A stretch of 64,000 bases of DNA, taken from NCBI GenBank assembly GCA_034770075.1, contig CM068382.1, positions 9,008,685 through 9,072,684 of the forward strand, given 5' to 3'. Source of the stretch: Aralia elata (Eukaryota; Streptophyta; Magnoliopsida; Apiales; Araliaceae). How positions within the stretch are numbered: the stretch's first letter is position 1; every line of letters begins with the position of its first letter. Positions 22,095 through 32,960 of this stretch are shown piece by piece. The position numbers and the translations under genes are program-made. The notes under the pieces are model-generated. The model was not told the DNA's origin and did no database searches. It saw only the letters and a program-made list of their open reading frames with translations.

Positions 22095-22996
22095 ACAGGG
22101 CGGGGTCCATGCCTGGGACAGGGGAGCACCTGCCCCACTCAGTTTTCAGGCGGCCAAGGGAGGGGTAGGGTCAAGCTCAAAGACTCAAGTTAGAAAAGGC
22201 TTCAAGCATTGAAGACTTGAAGTTAGAAAAAAATTATTTGAAAAGCTTAAAAAACTAATTCTATTAATCTTATATTTTTGCCACTAGTATTTATTTAATA
22301 TTATCTTAAAATTCTCACATTCCCACTACGGTGGTCCTTGGTCCTTGATTTAATATTGTCTAAATTCAATTGAGCAAAAATTAATTTAGTCTCTTCTTTT
22401 TCATTCAAAAATTGAGGATTACGAAATATCCTAATTTTAAAATTTACAGTTTCATAAAATAGAAACTGCAGATTGCATGCTAAAAGGTTCAACATTTTGT
22501 GTGTGTTTTGGAGTAGCAGGGCAAGTGCAACACGACCACACGAGTTCCATATTCTTAATTTAGTTTGATTATCTCTCTTTAAATTTCTCAATTTCCAAAT
22601 CAGCAACTAATATAGGTATATTTTAATTTAAGTTTTTTAATTTCACAAATTTAATAATTGTTTTAGGAATTTTTGTAATTATTTATGGATTTTTCTTTTT
22701 TGTAAATTTATAAATTTAGGGCTTTTTATTTCTTAAAACAACACTACAAGTGCAACAATGAAGAGAACTCCATCAAATAAAAATTCTTCGGGTATGTGTT
22801 CTATTCTATTTTTACAACTATAAGTGATATTTTTGCAACTATTAAAAGCGAGACTATCATGCAATAATTTCAAATAATAAAATCTCGAAAAATGTTATTG
22901 TAAATAATATTTGAGGATTATTTAATTTTGTGATTATTTTATTAAATTTTAATTTTTAAAGAATTTTTATTTTTGAATTTGACCCCACTGAATTGC
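22095..22996 (+). mobile_element. Possible remnant of a hAT element
   Basis: The left part is GC-rich (cagggcggggtccatgcctg) and the right part reads ccccactgaattgcgaggct, unlike the AT-rich surroundings. At about 22758 an ATG opens MKRTPSNKNSS directly before a good donor (g/gtatgt), like the first exon of TTF/ZMYM1-type hAT transposases, but nothing of the enzyme follows. Boundaries and family are uncertain. Confidence 0.3.
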
Positions 22997-23616
22997 GAGG
23001 CTGAATCCTTATCCTTACATGTTACCATCACCAGATAACCACTTTCATAAAAGATCCTCGATTAAACTAAAAAAAAAGACTTAAAACACTTAATTTTTTA
23101 TCGAGAATTCACCATCATCGCATGTCTTTTGAAGAGGTTGTTCAGAATTTAAACGTTTTTTTTTTTGAAGAGATTCACCGGCCTGAGATCAATCACCCTG
23201 TACAAATCATATACACAATATATAATTGCATCACTCGGCAGACAAGTCAACTGAAAAAAAAGTATAGGAGAACAATTAACAGACTAGAGAACTTGGCTAA
23301 GAAAGAAAGATTGCAAAAATAGAGGAATCCATCAAGAATAAATGTAATAGTAAGTACAACACAGAAGAGCCAGTGTCTAAGTTGTATATTATATACAGCT
23401 TACTTATTTCTTTGTTCATGTAAGTTACATTGTGCTACAAAAGTGTTTAAAAATATTCAAGATAGTAGAAAAATTTTATGGTTACATTTGGATCGATATC
23501 CTCTCAATAAATCGTTTGTTTTCTACTAGTATATATTGTTGCAATCGAAATCTCCAAGTTAAATAGTATGAAACACTTGCTTAAAAAACAATGACAGAAA
23601 GAAACATTACATGTTC
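22997..23616. other. 3' flank of receptor kinase C
   Basis: No convincing gene. A 66-codon frame at 23122-23322 (Lys/Arg-rich end) matches no family I know. From about 23320 onward the sequence parallels the 3' flank of gene A (4200-5003) without the Stowaway insertion. Confidence 0.5.
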
Positions 23617-25676
23617 TTATTCTGCTTCAGAAATAACTTCCAACTCCGTGTTAAGAGCTCTGGCAGGCCTAGTCGAACGGTCGATTTGAAGAGTAGAAGC
23701 AAAAGGATTTGGTGGCACAGTGAGAATGTCCCCTTTTCCTTCCAGCATTTGAACCACAGTCTTCATCGAAGGGCGAACCACAGGGTACCATTGGATACAC
23801 CACAGCCCAACAATTGTTAGCTTTTTGGCTATCTGTGAATGCTCTTCTTCTTCAATATTTCTCATCCCTAGCTCTTCTCCTTGAGATAGACGATTATAAA
23901 CCCATTCCGGAAAGTATGTTTGACTAGTGTTGGGCAAATTAGTATCGTTGTTCTTCCTTCCACCGACCATTTCAAGTAGCAGCATGCCAAAGCTAAATAC
24001 ATCTGACTTATAGGACACATTCCCAAAATTCCTCGAGAAAAGTTCAGGGGCTATATAACCCACGGTCCCTCTTGCAGCACTCACAGATACCATGCTTTGT
24101 TCCTTTGAACACAACTTGGCTAGGCCAAAATCAGATATTTTCGGATTGAAGTTTTGGTCCAACAAGACATTATGCGGCTTGATATCAAAATGAAGTATCT
24201 GGTGATCACACCCTTGGTGAAGATACTCAATTCCTTTGGCTATGCCTAGAGCAATATCTCGCAACGTCATCCAACCAAGGGAATTCTTCTGATTTTCTGA
24301 AAAGATGAACTTTTCTAAGGAACCATTTGGTAGGAAGTCGTAAACAAGGGCTCGTCTAATTCCATCAGCACAGAAGCCAACCAAGCGAACCACATTGACA
24401 TGGTGGATTCTGCTCATTGTTCCTACTTCATTGATAAATTCTTCCCCATTTCCCAAGGAATTGCTGAGCAACTTCACCGCAACATCAATTTCACTGGAAA
24501 GCTTTCCTCTGAACACAGTCCCATAACCACCCTCTCCCAGTTTGTCCTTGAAATTATTTGTGATTTTCTTAATATCACCAAAGGAGTATCTCGAAGGCTT
24601 GAGAGCTTTGTAATCCTCCAAAAATTTCACAATTCTCACTTGGTCCTCCTGCTGCGTTTTATACGAGATATAAATACGATATATTGCCAAGAGCCCCAAG
24701 ACAGCAAGAAATATACCAATGACTAGACCTGTGCATGCAATATACCAAATATAAAAAACTCATGTTTAGTACTGGAGCTATAACTAGCAGCTTGTGAATG
24801 GTAAAAATCAAAATATGGCTGCCTTACCTGTGACAAGTAATTTCTTTGCTGCACCTGTTTAACATAATAAAGTCATTAAGTTGATATTGAATAATCTCCG
24901 ACTACTAATTTTATCTTATTTTTATCCCTGTAATCTAGATAACGTTCATGTATTTCACCTATGTACACTATACCTTTGGTTGTTTTGGGCATGTCCAGAC
25001 ACTGGACTTCAACCTCTGGTGCAGTATAATTCTTTAATCTACACATTTTGTTTTGTGCTTCACACTTGTTACAATTTGGTTCCAACCAAGCCAGCTGAAG
25101 GTTATTTTGGTGGTCAGCCTCAAATATATATGGTGGAACTGATGAAATGTTATAAATCTTCACGCAAGATATCGACTTATAGGACCGAATGGAATAGATA
25201 TCATAAACGGCGTAAACTTGGTAGCTGGGAACACTAAGGCAAGGGATTAAGAACGGTAAATCTCTATTTGGTGGCGAACAATTGAACAAAGAAAACGAAT
25301 TATAAGGTGACTCATTTCCAATAAACTGGAAAGGAGAGGCGGACAAATTGAGGCTCGGAAGCTGTGCTGGAAGGCATCTCTTTGGGTCAGATATGAGAAT
25401 CGATTGAGATTTGTAATGGATTCTCTTGACAATAACCTCCACTGACGAGGGTAGCTCGAGCACAGTTTGATGCTTCTGGTTGCAAGAAAGCTCGAAACCC
25501 GGGTAGCCACAATGTTTTGGCTGAATAGTTTTGAGCCAAAACGGGAAGCGGATAGCTGGGCCATCGTCACTGCACCTGGATACCTTGCACTTATCTTGGC
25601 CTGTTCCGTAGGTAGGTATTAGAACTAGGAAGAAGAAGAAATGAAAGAGAGAAATGGCCATTAATTTCAAAATCAA
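23617..25676 (-). CDS. LRK10-like receptor kinase C (3 exons)
   Basis: Close paralogue of the gene at 5004-7567, with the same structure and presumed role as a wall-associated membrane receptor kinase. Exons are 24974-25676, 24828-24854 (27 nt, AAKKLLVTG) and 23617-24728, totalling 613 aa in frame. The ectodomain is nearly identical in layout, with the signal peptide, IRFPFWL and CNKCEAQNKMCR. The kinase has LGEGGYG (from 307; Phe to Tyr in the glycine loop), AVKLL, HFDIKPHN, DFGLAKLCS and APELF, so it is non-RD. Compared with A it has four extra residues near the C-terminus (an LQIDRST insertion). Its 5' end is 340 bp from the ATG of gene D on the other strand. Read through intron 1, the exon-1 frame stays open for about 30 more codons, a possible retained-intron form that would end before the membrane span. 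Confidence 0.9.
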
Positions 25677-26016
25677 TCACCAATATCTACATACATCAAG
25701 TTTACATTAATTCTACTCAATGAATGGGCAAAATCTAATTATATATGTCCATCACGCATGATTATGAATAGAAAGTTAATACTGGACTGCAGCTATTGAG
25801 CTAGGTGGAAGATTCCTCTGCTCACTGACTTAGACTATTAGTTTGACTTTAAAGAGGACTTCTCTCTACATTTCCAGCCATAAAAGGAGCATCTTAATAG
25901 AAGTCTAAATACGCGTAACTTATCATATTCATAACATAACTGAGCTTTTGAAACCAACTGGCTCTAATTAAAATCTCGACCTACCACTCATAGACAACAC
26001 CAAAACTTACTGCAAA
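25677..26016. promoter_or_regulatory. 340-bp bidirectional promoter between receptor kinases C and D
   Basis: The start codons of two divergently read receptor kinases are 340 bp apart, so both transcripts must start inside this block. Copies of it stand before genes A and B, which points to conserved control. I see AT-rich candidates (aattatatatg near 25737) but no symmetrical pair of TATA boxes. Co-regulation is an inference. Confidence 0.65.
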
Positions 26017-28350
26017 ATGCTAAAAGGAAAGCTTGCTATTGTTGGGCTCATGGCACTTGTGGTTGCTCATCTCCTTCAAACTCCTGCCGCCATGAAAGAC
26101 GGAAATTCGGACTGCTCTTCGTCATGTGGAAGTATTAGTATCAGCTCCCCATTTCGATTAAAGGGCGATCCTCGTAGATGTGGTAGACGTTATGCTGAAC
26201 TGGTTTGCGAGAATAACCACACCTTTTTATACTTGCTTCAGAGAAAGTACTATGTTGAAGAGATCTCTTACATAGACAAAAAAATACGTTTAGTAGATGC
26301 CAATATTGTGAACAACGATTACTGCTCCACTCCTGTCACTTCATTTCCCTTTCCCAACTTTGGTACTCCCTATCTTTGGTTATTTTCTTCCGGTGCTTTG
26401 TATTTTTTGAGTTGTTCGACCCTCATCAATTCTTCAAACTATGTAGATTTCTCGGCTTGCTTGTTTCATACATCTTCAGCTAATTCCGAGTATAAGTATT
26501 TTTACGCAGCAGTCCAAATTTATTTTGTTTCTGATATCCATGACTCGTGCAACATCACAACTATGTATCCCACAGACAGGAATCTTGATGTCCAAAACCT
26601 CTCTATTTCTTACGTTCACAAGGAATTGTTAAGGGGGTTTGAACTCAGTTGGAGGTTTGAACCGTTTCAATGTGATTCCTATGACGGTACCAGATGTTAT
26701 TTTCAAATATTTAGCCTTATAGATAGGTATGAACTGCCGAGGCTATCACAGAAACAGTTATATAATTTCTACAAAACACACAAACACAATACTGTTGATG
26801 GATACAAACCTCCATATTTATGCCAGTATTTTCTCGTTTGCAGGTTCATCTCTTTTCTTAAAGACTTGTGGTCCAATCACCGAGGTATAACTTTTTTCAT
26901 ACACCTGAATTTTCTTCTTTAATTATTGATTTTTTGTTCCATAGGTTAGTACTAACTTTCTCCTTTTGGTAATTTGTTACCAGCCCAAATGCTTGCTTTC
27001 TTCTTAGCATTAGGTGAGTATAACGCAATTATGTTTATCACTTGCTGTGAATATTAGATAATTGACAGTTGTAACTGATGCTGTTAATTGACAATTGTAC
27101 ATAATGCATGATGTACAACTGATTCAAAATAATAATAAACAACTACTGAAATAATTTGCTTCATTGTATACACATGTTCTGATATGCGTCTCTCTGTGTG
27201 ATTTACATGTAAAGGCGGATTCTTCATATGTAGGACTTCAGTGGGGATACTAGTTTTGATTGTGTTCTGTGTACATAGATTTCGTCGCAGACACTTGTCT
27301 ATAGATGATACAATCGAAGACTTCCTTCAAAGTCACAATAATTTTATGCCACTTCGATACTCCTTTTCAGAGATAAAGCAGATGACCAAAGGTTTCAAAG
27401 ATAAATTAGGTCAAGGAGGATTTGGCATAGTGTTCAAAGGAAAGCTGCGCAGTGGCCGTCTTGTAGCAATAAAGTTATTAGGCAAGTCAAAATCTAACGG
27501 GCAGGATTTCATCAATGAAGTAGCCACAATAGGAAGGATTCACCATGTTAATGTGGTGCAACTTTTCGGATTTTGTGTAGAGGGGTCAAAAAGAGCTCTT
27601 GTATATGATTATATGCCAAACGGCTCTCTTGATAAGTTTATTTTCTGTAGAGAAAATGAGACCCCACTGAGTTGGGAGAGAACGTGTGATGTTGCGCTTG
27701 GAGTGGCAAGAGGGATTGAATATTTGCATCAGGGCTGTGACATGCAAATTCTTCATTTTGATATCAAACCACACAATATTCTCCTGGACGAAAACTTTGT
27801 CCCAAAAGTTTCAGATTTTGGCCTTGCAAAATTGTACTCAACAGATGACAGCATTGTATCTATCACCGCAGCACGGGGAACACTAGGGTATATTGCCCCC
27901 GAATTGTTTTACAAAAACATTGGAGGTGTCTCGTATAAGGCTGATGTATATAGCTTTGGCATGCTGTTGATGGAAATGGTAGGTAGAAGGAGAAATATGA
28001 ACGAATATGTTGATCATTCAAGTCAAATATACTACCCATCATGGATTTACGACCGCATTAATCAAGGAGAGGACATGGAGTTGGGATTAGATTTAGATGT
28101 TACCCTAGAAGTGCAAACGCTTGTGAGGAAGATGACTGTAGTTGCAATGTGGTGCATTCAAATGAAGCCTGCTGATCGTCCTTCCATGAGTGAAGTCCTG
28201 GAAATGCTAGAGGGGGAGGCTGAAGTGTTGCAGATTCCTCCCAAACCATTTTTTTATCCCCAGGATAACCTAATAATTGAGGAAGATGGTGTATCATCTA
28301 CAACTTCATCCCATACTATTGATATAATCACCAGTAGCTCGAGCTGTTAA
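26017..28350 (+). CDS. LRK10-like receptor kinase D (4 exons)
   Basis: Paralogue of the gene at 16018-18327 with the same exon plan: 26017-26726, 26844-26884 (41 nt), 26984-27013 (30 nt) and 27215-28350, 638 aa in frame. The signal peptide ends near LLQTPAAM. The ectodomain begins CSSSCGSISISSPF (the family Tyr/Phe-Pro-Phe is SPF here). The microexons code RFISFLKDLWSNHR and AQMLAFFLAL before the membrane span and the basic RFRRRH stop-transfer. The kinase has LGQGGFG (from 325), AIKLLGK, HFDIKPHN, DFGLAKLYS and APELF and is non-RD. The Ser-rich tail (TSSSSC) is longer than in B. The exon-1 frame runs on through intron 1 to 26922, which could give a soluble ectodomain if the intron is retained. 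Confidence 0.9.
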
Positions 28351-31300
28351 GAAGGTATTTCTTTGTCACATTTACCTTATTTGTTTTGCAGACTTAATAT
28401 AGATTTTGACATTGACTTGTTTTTTTGGTCCTTAATCATCTGAATACTATCGACTTTTCGCATAGGCGGTGACCGTACAAGCTCTTCTCCAGATGTATTC
28501 AAGAGCATTTCTGAGTCTCACAAGCGTATGTTCCTTCAATGTTTGGCTGCAAGAACTTTGACTTATTAGGTCTGACCCTTTTATTAGATTGTTTGACCTC
28601 AATACGATATAATAGGTTTTGAAAATTTAAGGATGGCTTGTGGCTTTGTGTTTTATTTGCTATAGTATGTGGTATTTGGACAGAGAGGGATGCTAGTGTT
28701 TGATGGTAGTTTTCTTTCCTTCCCTTTGCCTAGGAAATAGTTTTTTCTTTTTTTTGGGCTTGGGTTACATCAATGGGAGCTTTAGAGGGCGGCATTGCCG
28801 AATGTTCATAGAGATTGGTGGGTTGATCTTAGTTAGCCCTTTAGTTATTTTTCATTATAATTTTCTAGGATGGCGTCTCGTCTCCCTCTTTAGAGCACCT
28901 CATATTAAACAAATGGGAGCGGACCTGGAAACTCTAGGCCTGTCATCTTTTTCTTCTGAAGGAGGCACCTACATATCAATATGGTCATGTTTGGATCTGT
29001 ATCCCTATCAAACAAATCTTTTATTCATTTCTTAACTATTCAAATGAGTTCAAGTCAAGTATTAAGAATTTTTGTCGGTCGAATAATATAATGTGATGAA
29101 TTTTTGAACAAGGTGGTCAAAATATAACAGTCATGTATTTTTTCTTCAAAATCAAGTGGTCAAAGCTATATCTGTTTACAGGTTTGTTCTAATTTTGAAT
29201 GAAATGAATGTTATTATTTCTATTTTTTTCTCTTGCCCAAATTTAGGGCATGGGCAATTGCTCGCCTTGAGCCCTTGACTCAAAAATAAATCCACTCCTG
29301 ACCAAATCACTGGTTTAGAGCTTGCTTCACTGCACTAAAATGAGAGGAATCGAGCCACTCCAAACAAAAATAAGAAAATGTCACTCCAGTAACTGCGTTA
29401 ATAGTTTCCAATGCTAGTTTATTAACTTGAACAAAAAACTTAAATGAGCTTTTAATTGTGAAGTTTTGTTGGGATCTAGTGATATACAGCACTATGAAAG
29501 ATGAAAACAGATTATTCAACCAGACTGCCAAATTAAAATCCATGATGGGAAACCTCCAACATGAAATTATCAGTTTGATAGTAATTTCAAGATTTTGGGT
29601 TTTCATAAATTTAGAATCTTTTAAGGTTCATGCAAGTAGTTAAAAGCCTATGAATCCGGTGAAACTAACCAAGAAAAAGGATCTATAATCAACAATCAGA
29701 CAATTCATGACTCGTTTAATAAAATTCGATCTACAGATTGGACAAATTATTCACTGAGAAAAAAAAAATCTAACTGATAGAACAAGCACAATCAGAAAGA
29801 AAATAAAGAGTATTACAAAAGAAAAAAAGGGAGAACTCTAGGAATAAATAGGAGTCCTAATAAAACTGAAGCAAAAAGGTAGCCAGAGATGCAAATATTG
29901 TTGGATGAAGTCTATAGACAATAAAAATATTCATGTCAGAGGAGTCTTGCGGAACTATCAAGTTCCGAAAATACCAATTCCCTGGACATATATTGTGGAA
30001 AAATATACTAACTAATACTTTCAAGTCTTTCTCTTGCTGCTTCTTGCCTTAACATCTGTATTCATTTTCACATGTTGGTCTGTAAAGGATATAACTTTTT
30101 GTACCATATTATATGAAAATTAATGTCAAATAAAATGCCAATATGATCAAAGCTCGGTGCATATTCAGCCAAAAAAAAAAAACCCGACTCATGCACATGA
30201 TAAGAATCAATTCGTCGAACAAGTAGTATACATGAAAAGAAGAAAAACAAACAAAGTATGGAAACTACAACGCATAAACATACCTCAATTCTCTGAAGGT
30301 GATTAGTTAACAATTTGGGAGATTTAAACTTGATGAAACAATGAAATTGTACCCGTGGAGTTGAAGCCTGAGTTCCGGATTATGAATTTTAAATGAAAGA
30401 GGTGGAGAGAGAAAAGCCGTTTTGAAGAAATTAATTGAGACAAAAGAATTGTTTGTGTTTTGGAGGGGAAAAACTGCAAGGGAAACTCAAATCTACTACT
30501 GTATATACGGTATATAACAAGTCAATTAGAGATTTTATCAAGTCATTTGGTTTGTTAGTCCCATGTCCATGTACAATGTAAATCATGTTTATAATTATTT
30601 TAAATTTTTTTATATTTTTTATTGTATTATCCTAAAGATGTATGTCATGTATATAATAAAAAATATATACAATAATTTTGATATACATATAACTTTTTAA
30701 ATTTATTTTCAATGTATTAATACCACTTATACTATACTATTTATATTCAAATTATAATACCAAACATCACACACTACAATTTTAAATTAAATTATCAATA
30801 TTAACCCGTATTTTGAACAAGTTATCAGTCTAGTTAAAACTAAAAAGAATGGACAAATTTTCTTTGTTGCTCGTGAGTGCATAAAAGAAAATGAAAAAAA
30901 ATGGTTTTTAAATTTAGATTCACTTTAGCTTCTATTAAAAAAACTTATTGTGTTTATAAATATAAGTTAATATAAGGATTATAAAAAAGTTTAAAATTCT
31001 TATATTAACTTATAAGGATTATAAAAATTTTGGAAATAGAAATAAGGACCAAATAACATTATTAGCTTATAAACGTGACCAAATAAAATTTTATTTCCAT
31101 TTCCTTCTCCTTTTAAAAATAATATTAGTAATGTCAAACCAATAGTTATGTTGTTAAAGTAATAAGTGTAGTTAAAAATTTAAAATGTCATTGAAATAAA
31201 TATAAAACTGTCATTAAATGCATATTTACTTTAACATCCCTTCTAAAATTCACAAAAATAGAAAAATTAAACATGTGATAGCTTGAGGTTTGAAGAGAAC

Positions 31301-31526
31301 TTTTTCTAAACTTCTCAAATACAATATATAGATCACATATGCTATGCTAGTAGCCTAATACAACATAAAAGAACAAATTTTAGTGTCTCACGGATTCTAA
31401 GAGCTCAAATTAGAGTGAGATTGATGCATAAATCCATATTTGATCAACAATTAATAACATAACATAGCATGCATGCATGGATTGCTCAACAACATTAGAG
31501 AAATATAATGATAATGACGCGGTAAA
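28351..31526. other. Gene-free interval after the kinase cluster
   Basis: It contains the 3' flank of gene D, a LINE remnant (28620-28716), a hAT-like end fragment (about 29240-29300, ending aaataaatccactcctg) and a stretch at about 30000-30310 that is paralogous to the end of gene B's 3' flank. After 30310 a pyrimidine-rich minus-strand segment (30310-30500) looks like a 5' leader exon, with a possible donor at ttgag/gtatg, but no gene follows it. Confidence 0.45.
28620..28716 (+). mobile_element. Fragment of a LINE open reading frame
   Basis: A short frame reads KDGLWLCVLFAIVCGIWTERDASV then a stop. The W..x..AI..GIWxERxAx pattern is typical of the C-terminal part of plant non-LTR reverse transcriptase ORFs. 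No RT domain motifs remain nearby. Recognised by pattern only. Confidence 0.35.
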
Positions 31527-32960
31527 TTAGGCCGATGGGAATGTTCTAAAATCAAATCCTTGGTTAAGAAGAGCTCCAGCCACCCATAGCTTCAAATTTG
31601 CCAAGTTCATGTCCATTTCACATATTTCTCTAACCTGTTTTCAACCATAATTATCAAATTATTTCTTGCAATAATTTTTTACAACAGAGTAACCACTAAA
31701 GGAAGAAAAGAAATATGTGTTGATAAAACTGTGAGATTCTTACATTCAAAGTAAATGTCAATAGAAATTTCCCATCAACAGTAGCCAAATTCGAACTCTG
31801 AACGATGAAGCTGGTGAAAGATTCCAGAGCTTTGTAAAGTGATGCTGCAACTCCTTGCCCTTTGTTGCACACAACTCTTACATAAATCCCTTTTTCTTCC
31901 ACTTGAAACGCATCTATCTGCAAACATCATTTATCGCAAATTAGCACTTTAAAAAGTACTTTTCTTGCCTCTACTATTAGTATATGTTTGGTTGCAAAGC
32001 GTTTTAGTGCATTTGGAAGCTTATTTCAAGTCCAAGTTATTTTACTCACAAACGTATTGGGGCTCAAACGCAACGCATCCAAAATGGTGCAATGTGTTTA
32101 GAGATCCAAACGCTGCAAACTGAACAAACCCTTGGCAAATTTTCTTTAAATTTGGGCACAATTTTTACAGTATGATGGAGTTGACTAAACAATGATAAGC
32201 TTGTATATAAATTTCCTTCAAATCGAACCTCCATTATCTTTTTACTTATCGGATGAGTGTTTGTTATTTGAATCTTCTTGGCATTCTCATATGAGCCTCC
32301 TTGATGTTTGTCCACTCCTTTTAAAGATGACTCAAGCCTTGCAATATCAGCCCTCAACTTCTTGGCCTGCATTTGTAGCTCTTGCACATATAATGCAGCA
32401 TCTCCAACTATAGAGGCCTTGTCCATCTGCATTCATTTCACTCATTTCCAAATGTTTCAAAATTTCTCAAGCACTAACTCTTAGCAAAATAAAAAATTTT
32501 AGAAAAAAATCCATTTTACCTTAGTTATATTAGGAACCAAGGCACGTAATGCGTAGAGCTTCTCCTTCATTCTGCCTCTTCTCCTTCGCTCCGAAATTAC
32601 GATTCTTGATCTGTCACCCTTTTTACTCCTCTTTGTAGTTGTAGTAGTAGTAGTAGTAATTGTTGCAGAAGATTTCTCCGGGGAATTTTCTTCTTCCCAT
32701 TCTTTCAATTCACAAGAAAAAGAATTGAGAAGAGAAGTCGGATCAGAAAATGTTGTAGCAGGATTGAATTGGTTATCAAATGAACAGCCATTTATGTGCT
32801 CACAATCAAGGTAATTCGGACAAAAATTAACGATAGGATCAGTATTTTCGCCTCTTATCCGAGCAATAAACTGATCAAAATTTGCTTCATTCATGAAATC
32901 AACTAAGCTGTAATCATCAATTTGCCCCATTGGATTTCCAGATAAATCTGTCATCTCCAT
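31527..32960 (-). CDS. FIT: FIT-type bHLH transcription factor (iron-deficiency response)
   Basis: FIT/FER is the root bHLH that switches on iron-uptake genes (ferric reductase, iron transporter) together with subgroup Ib bHLH partners in the nucleus. Exons are 32520-32960, 32229-32426, 31744-31917 and 31527-31634, all GT-AG, 306 aa (Arabidopsis FIT is about 318). The N-terminus has the FIT-like VDFMNEANFDQFIARIRGEN motif. A Thr run from a GTA/GTT-type microsatellite precedes the DNA-binding basic region DRSRIVISERRRRGRMKEK (from residue 116). Helix 1 ends at LVPNITK (147) and helix 2 starts at MDKASIVGDAALYVQELQ. The ACT-like C-terminal domain holds QVEEKGIYVRVVCNKGQG and NLKLWVAGALLNQGFDF. 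No breaks are seen. Next gene downstream on the same strand order is SOSEKI, as in Arabidopsis. Confidence 0.92.
31984..32138. mobile_element. Small MITE in intron 2 of the FIT gene
   Basis: The ends gtttggttgcaaagcgtttt and gatccaaacgctgcaaactg form an imperfect inverted repeat around a body rich in gcgttt/aaacgc words. Related sequence occurs at 34815-35072 and about 46815-46905. Boundaries are approximate. Confidence 0.5.

Noticed and set aside
23122..23322. 66-codon frame as a small gene
   Set aside because: No recognised motif, no clear promoter or splice context, and it contains a T12 run; chance cannot be excluded.
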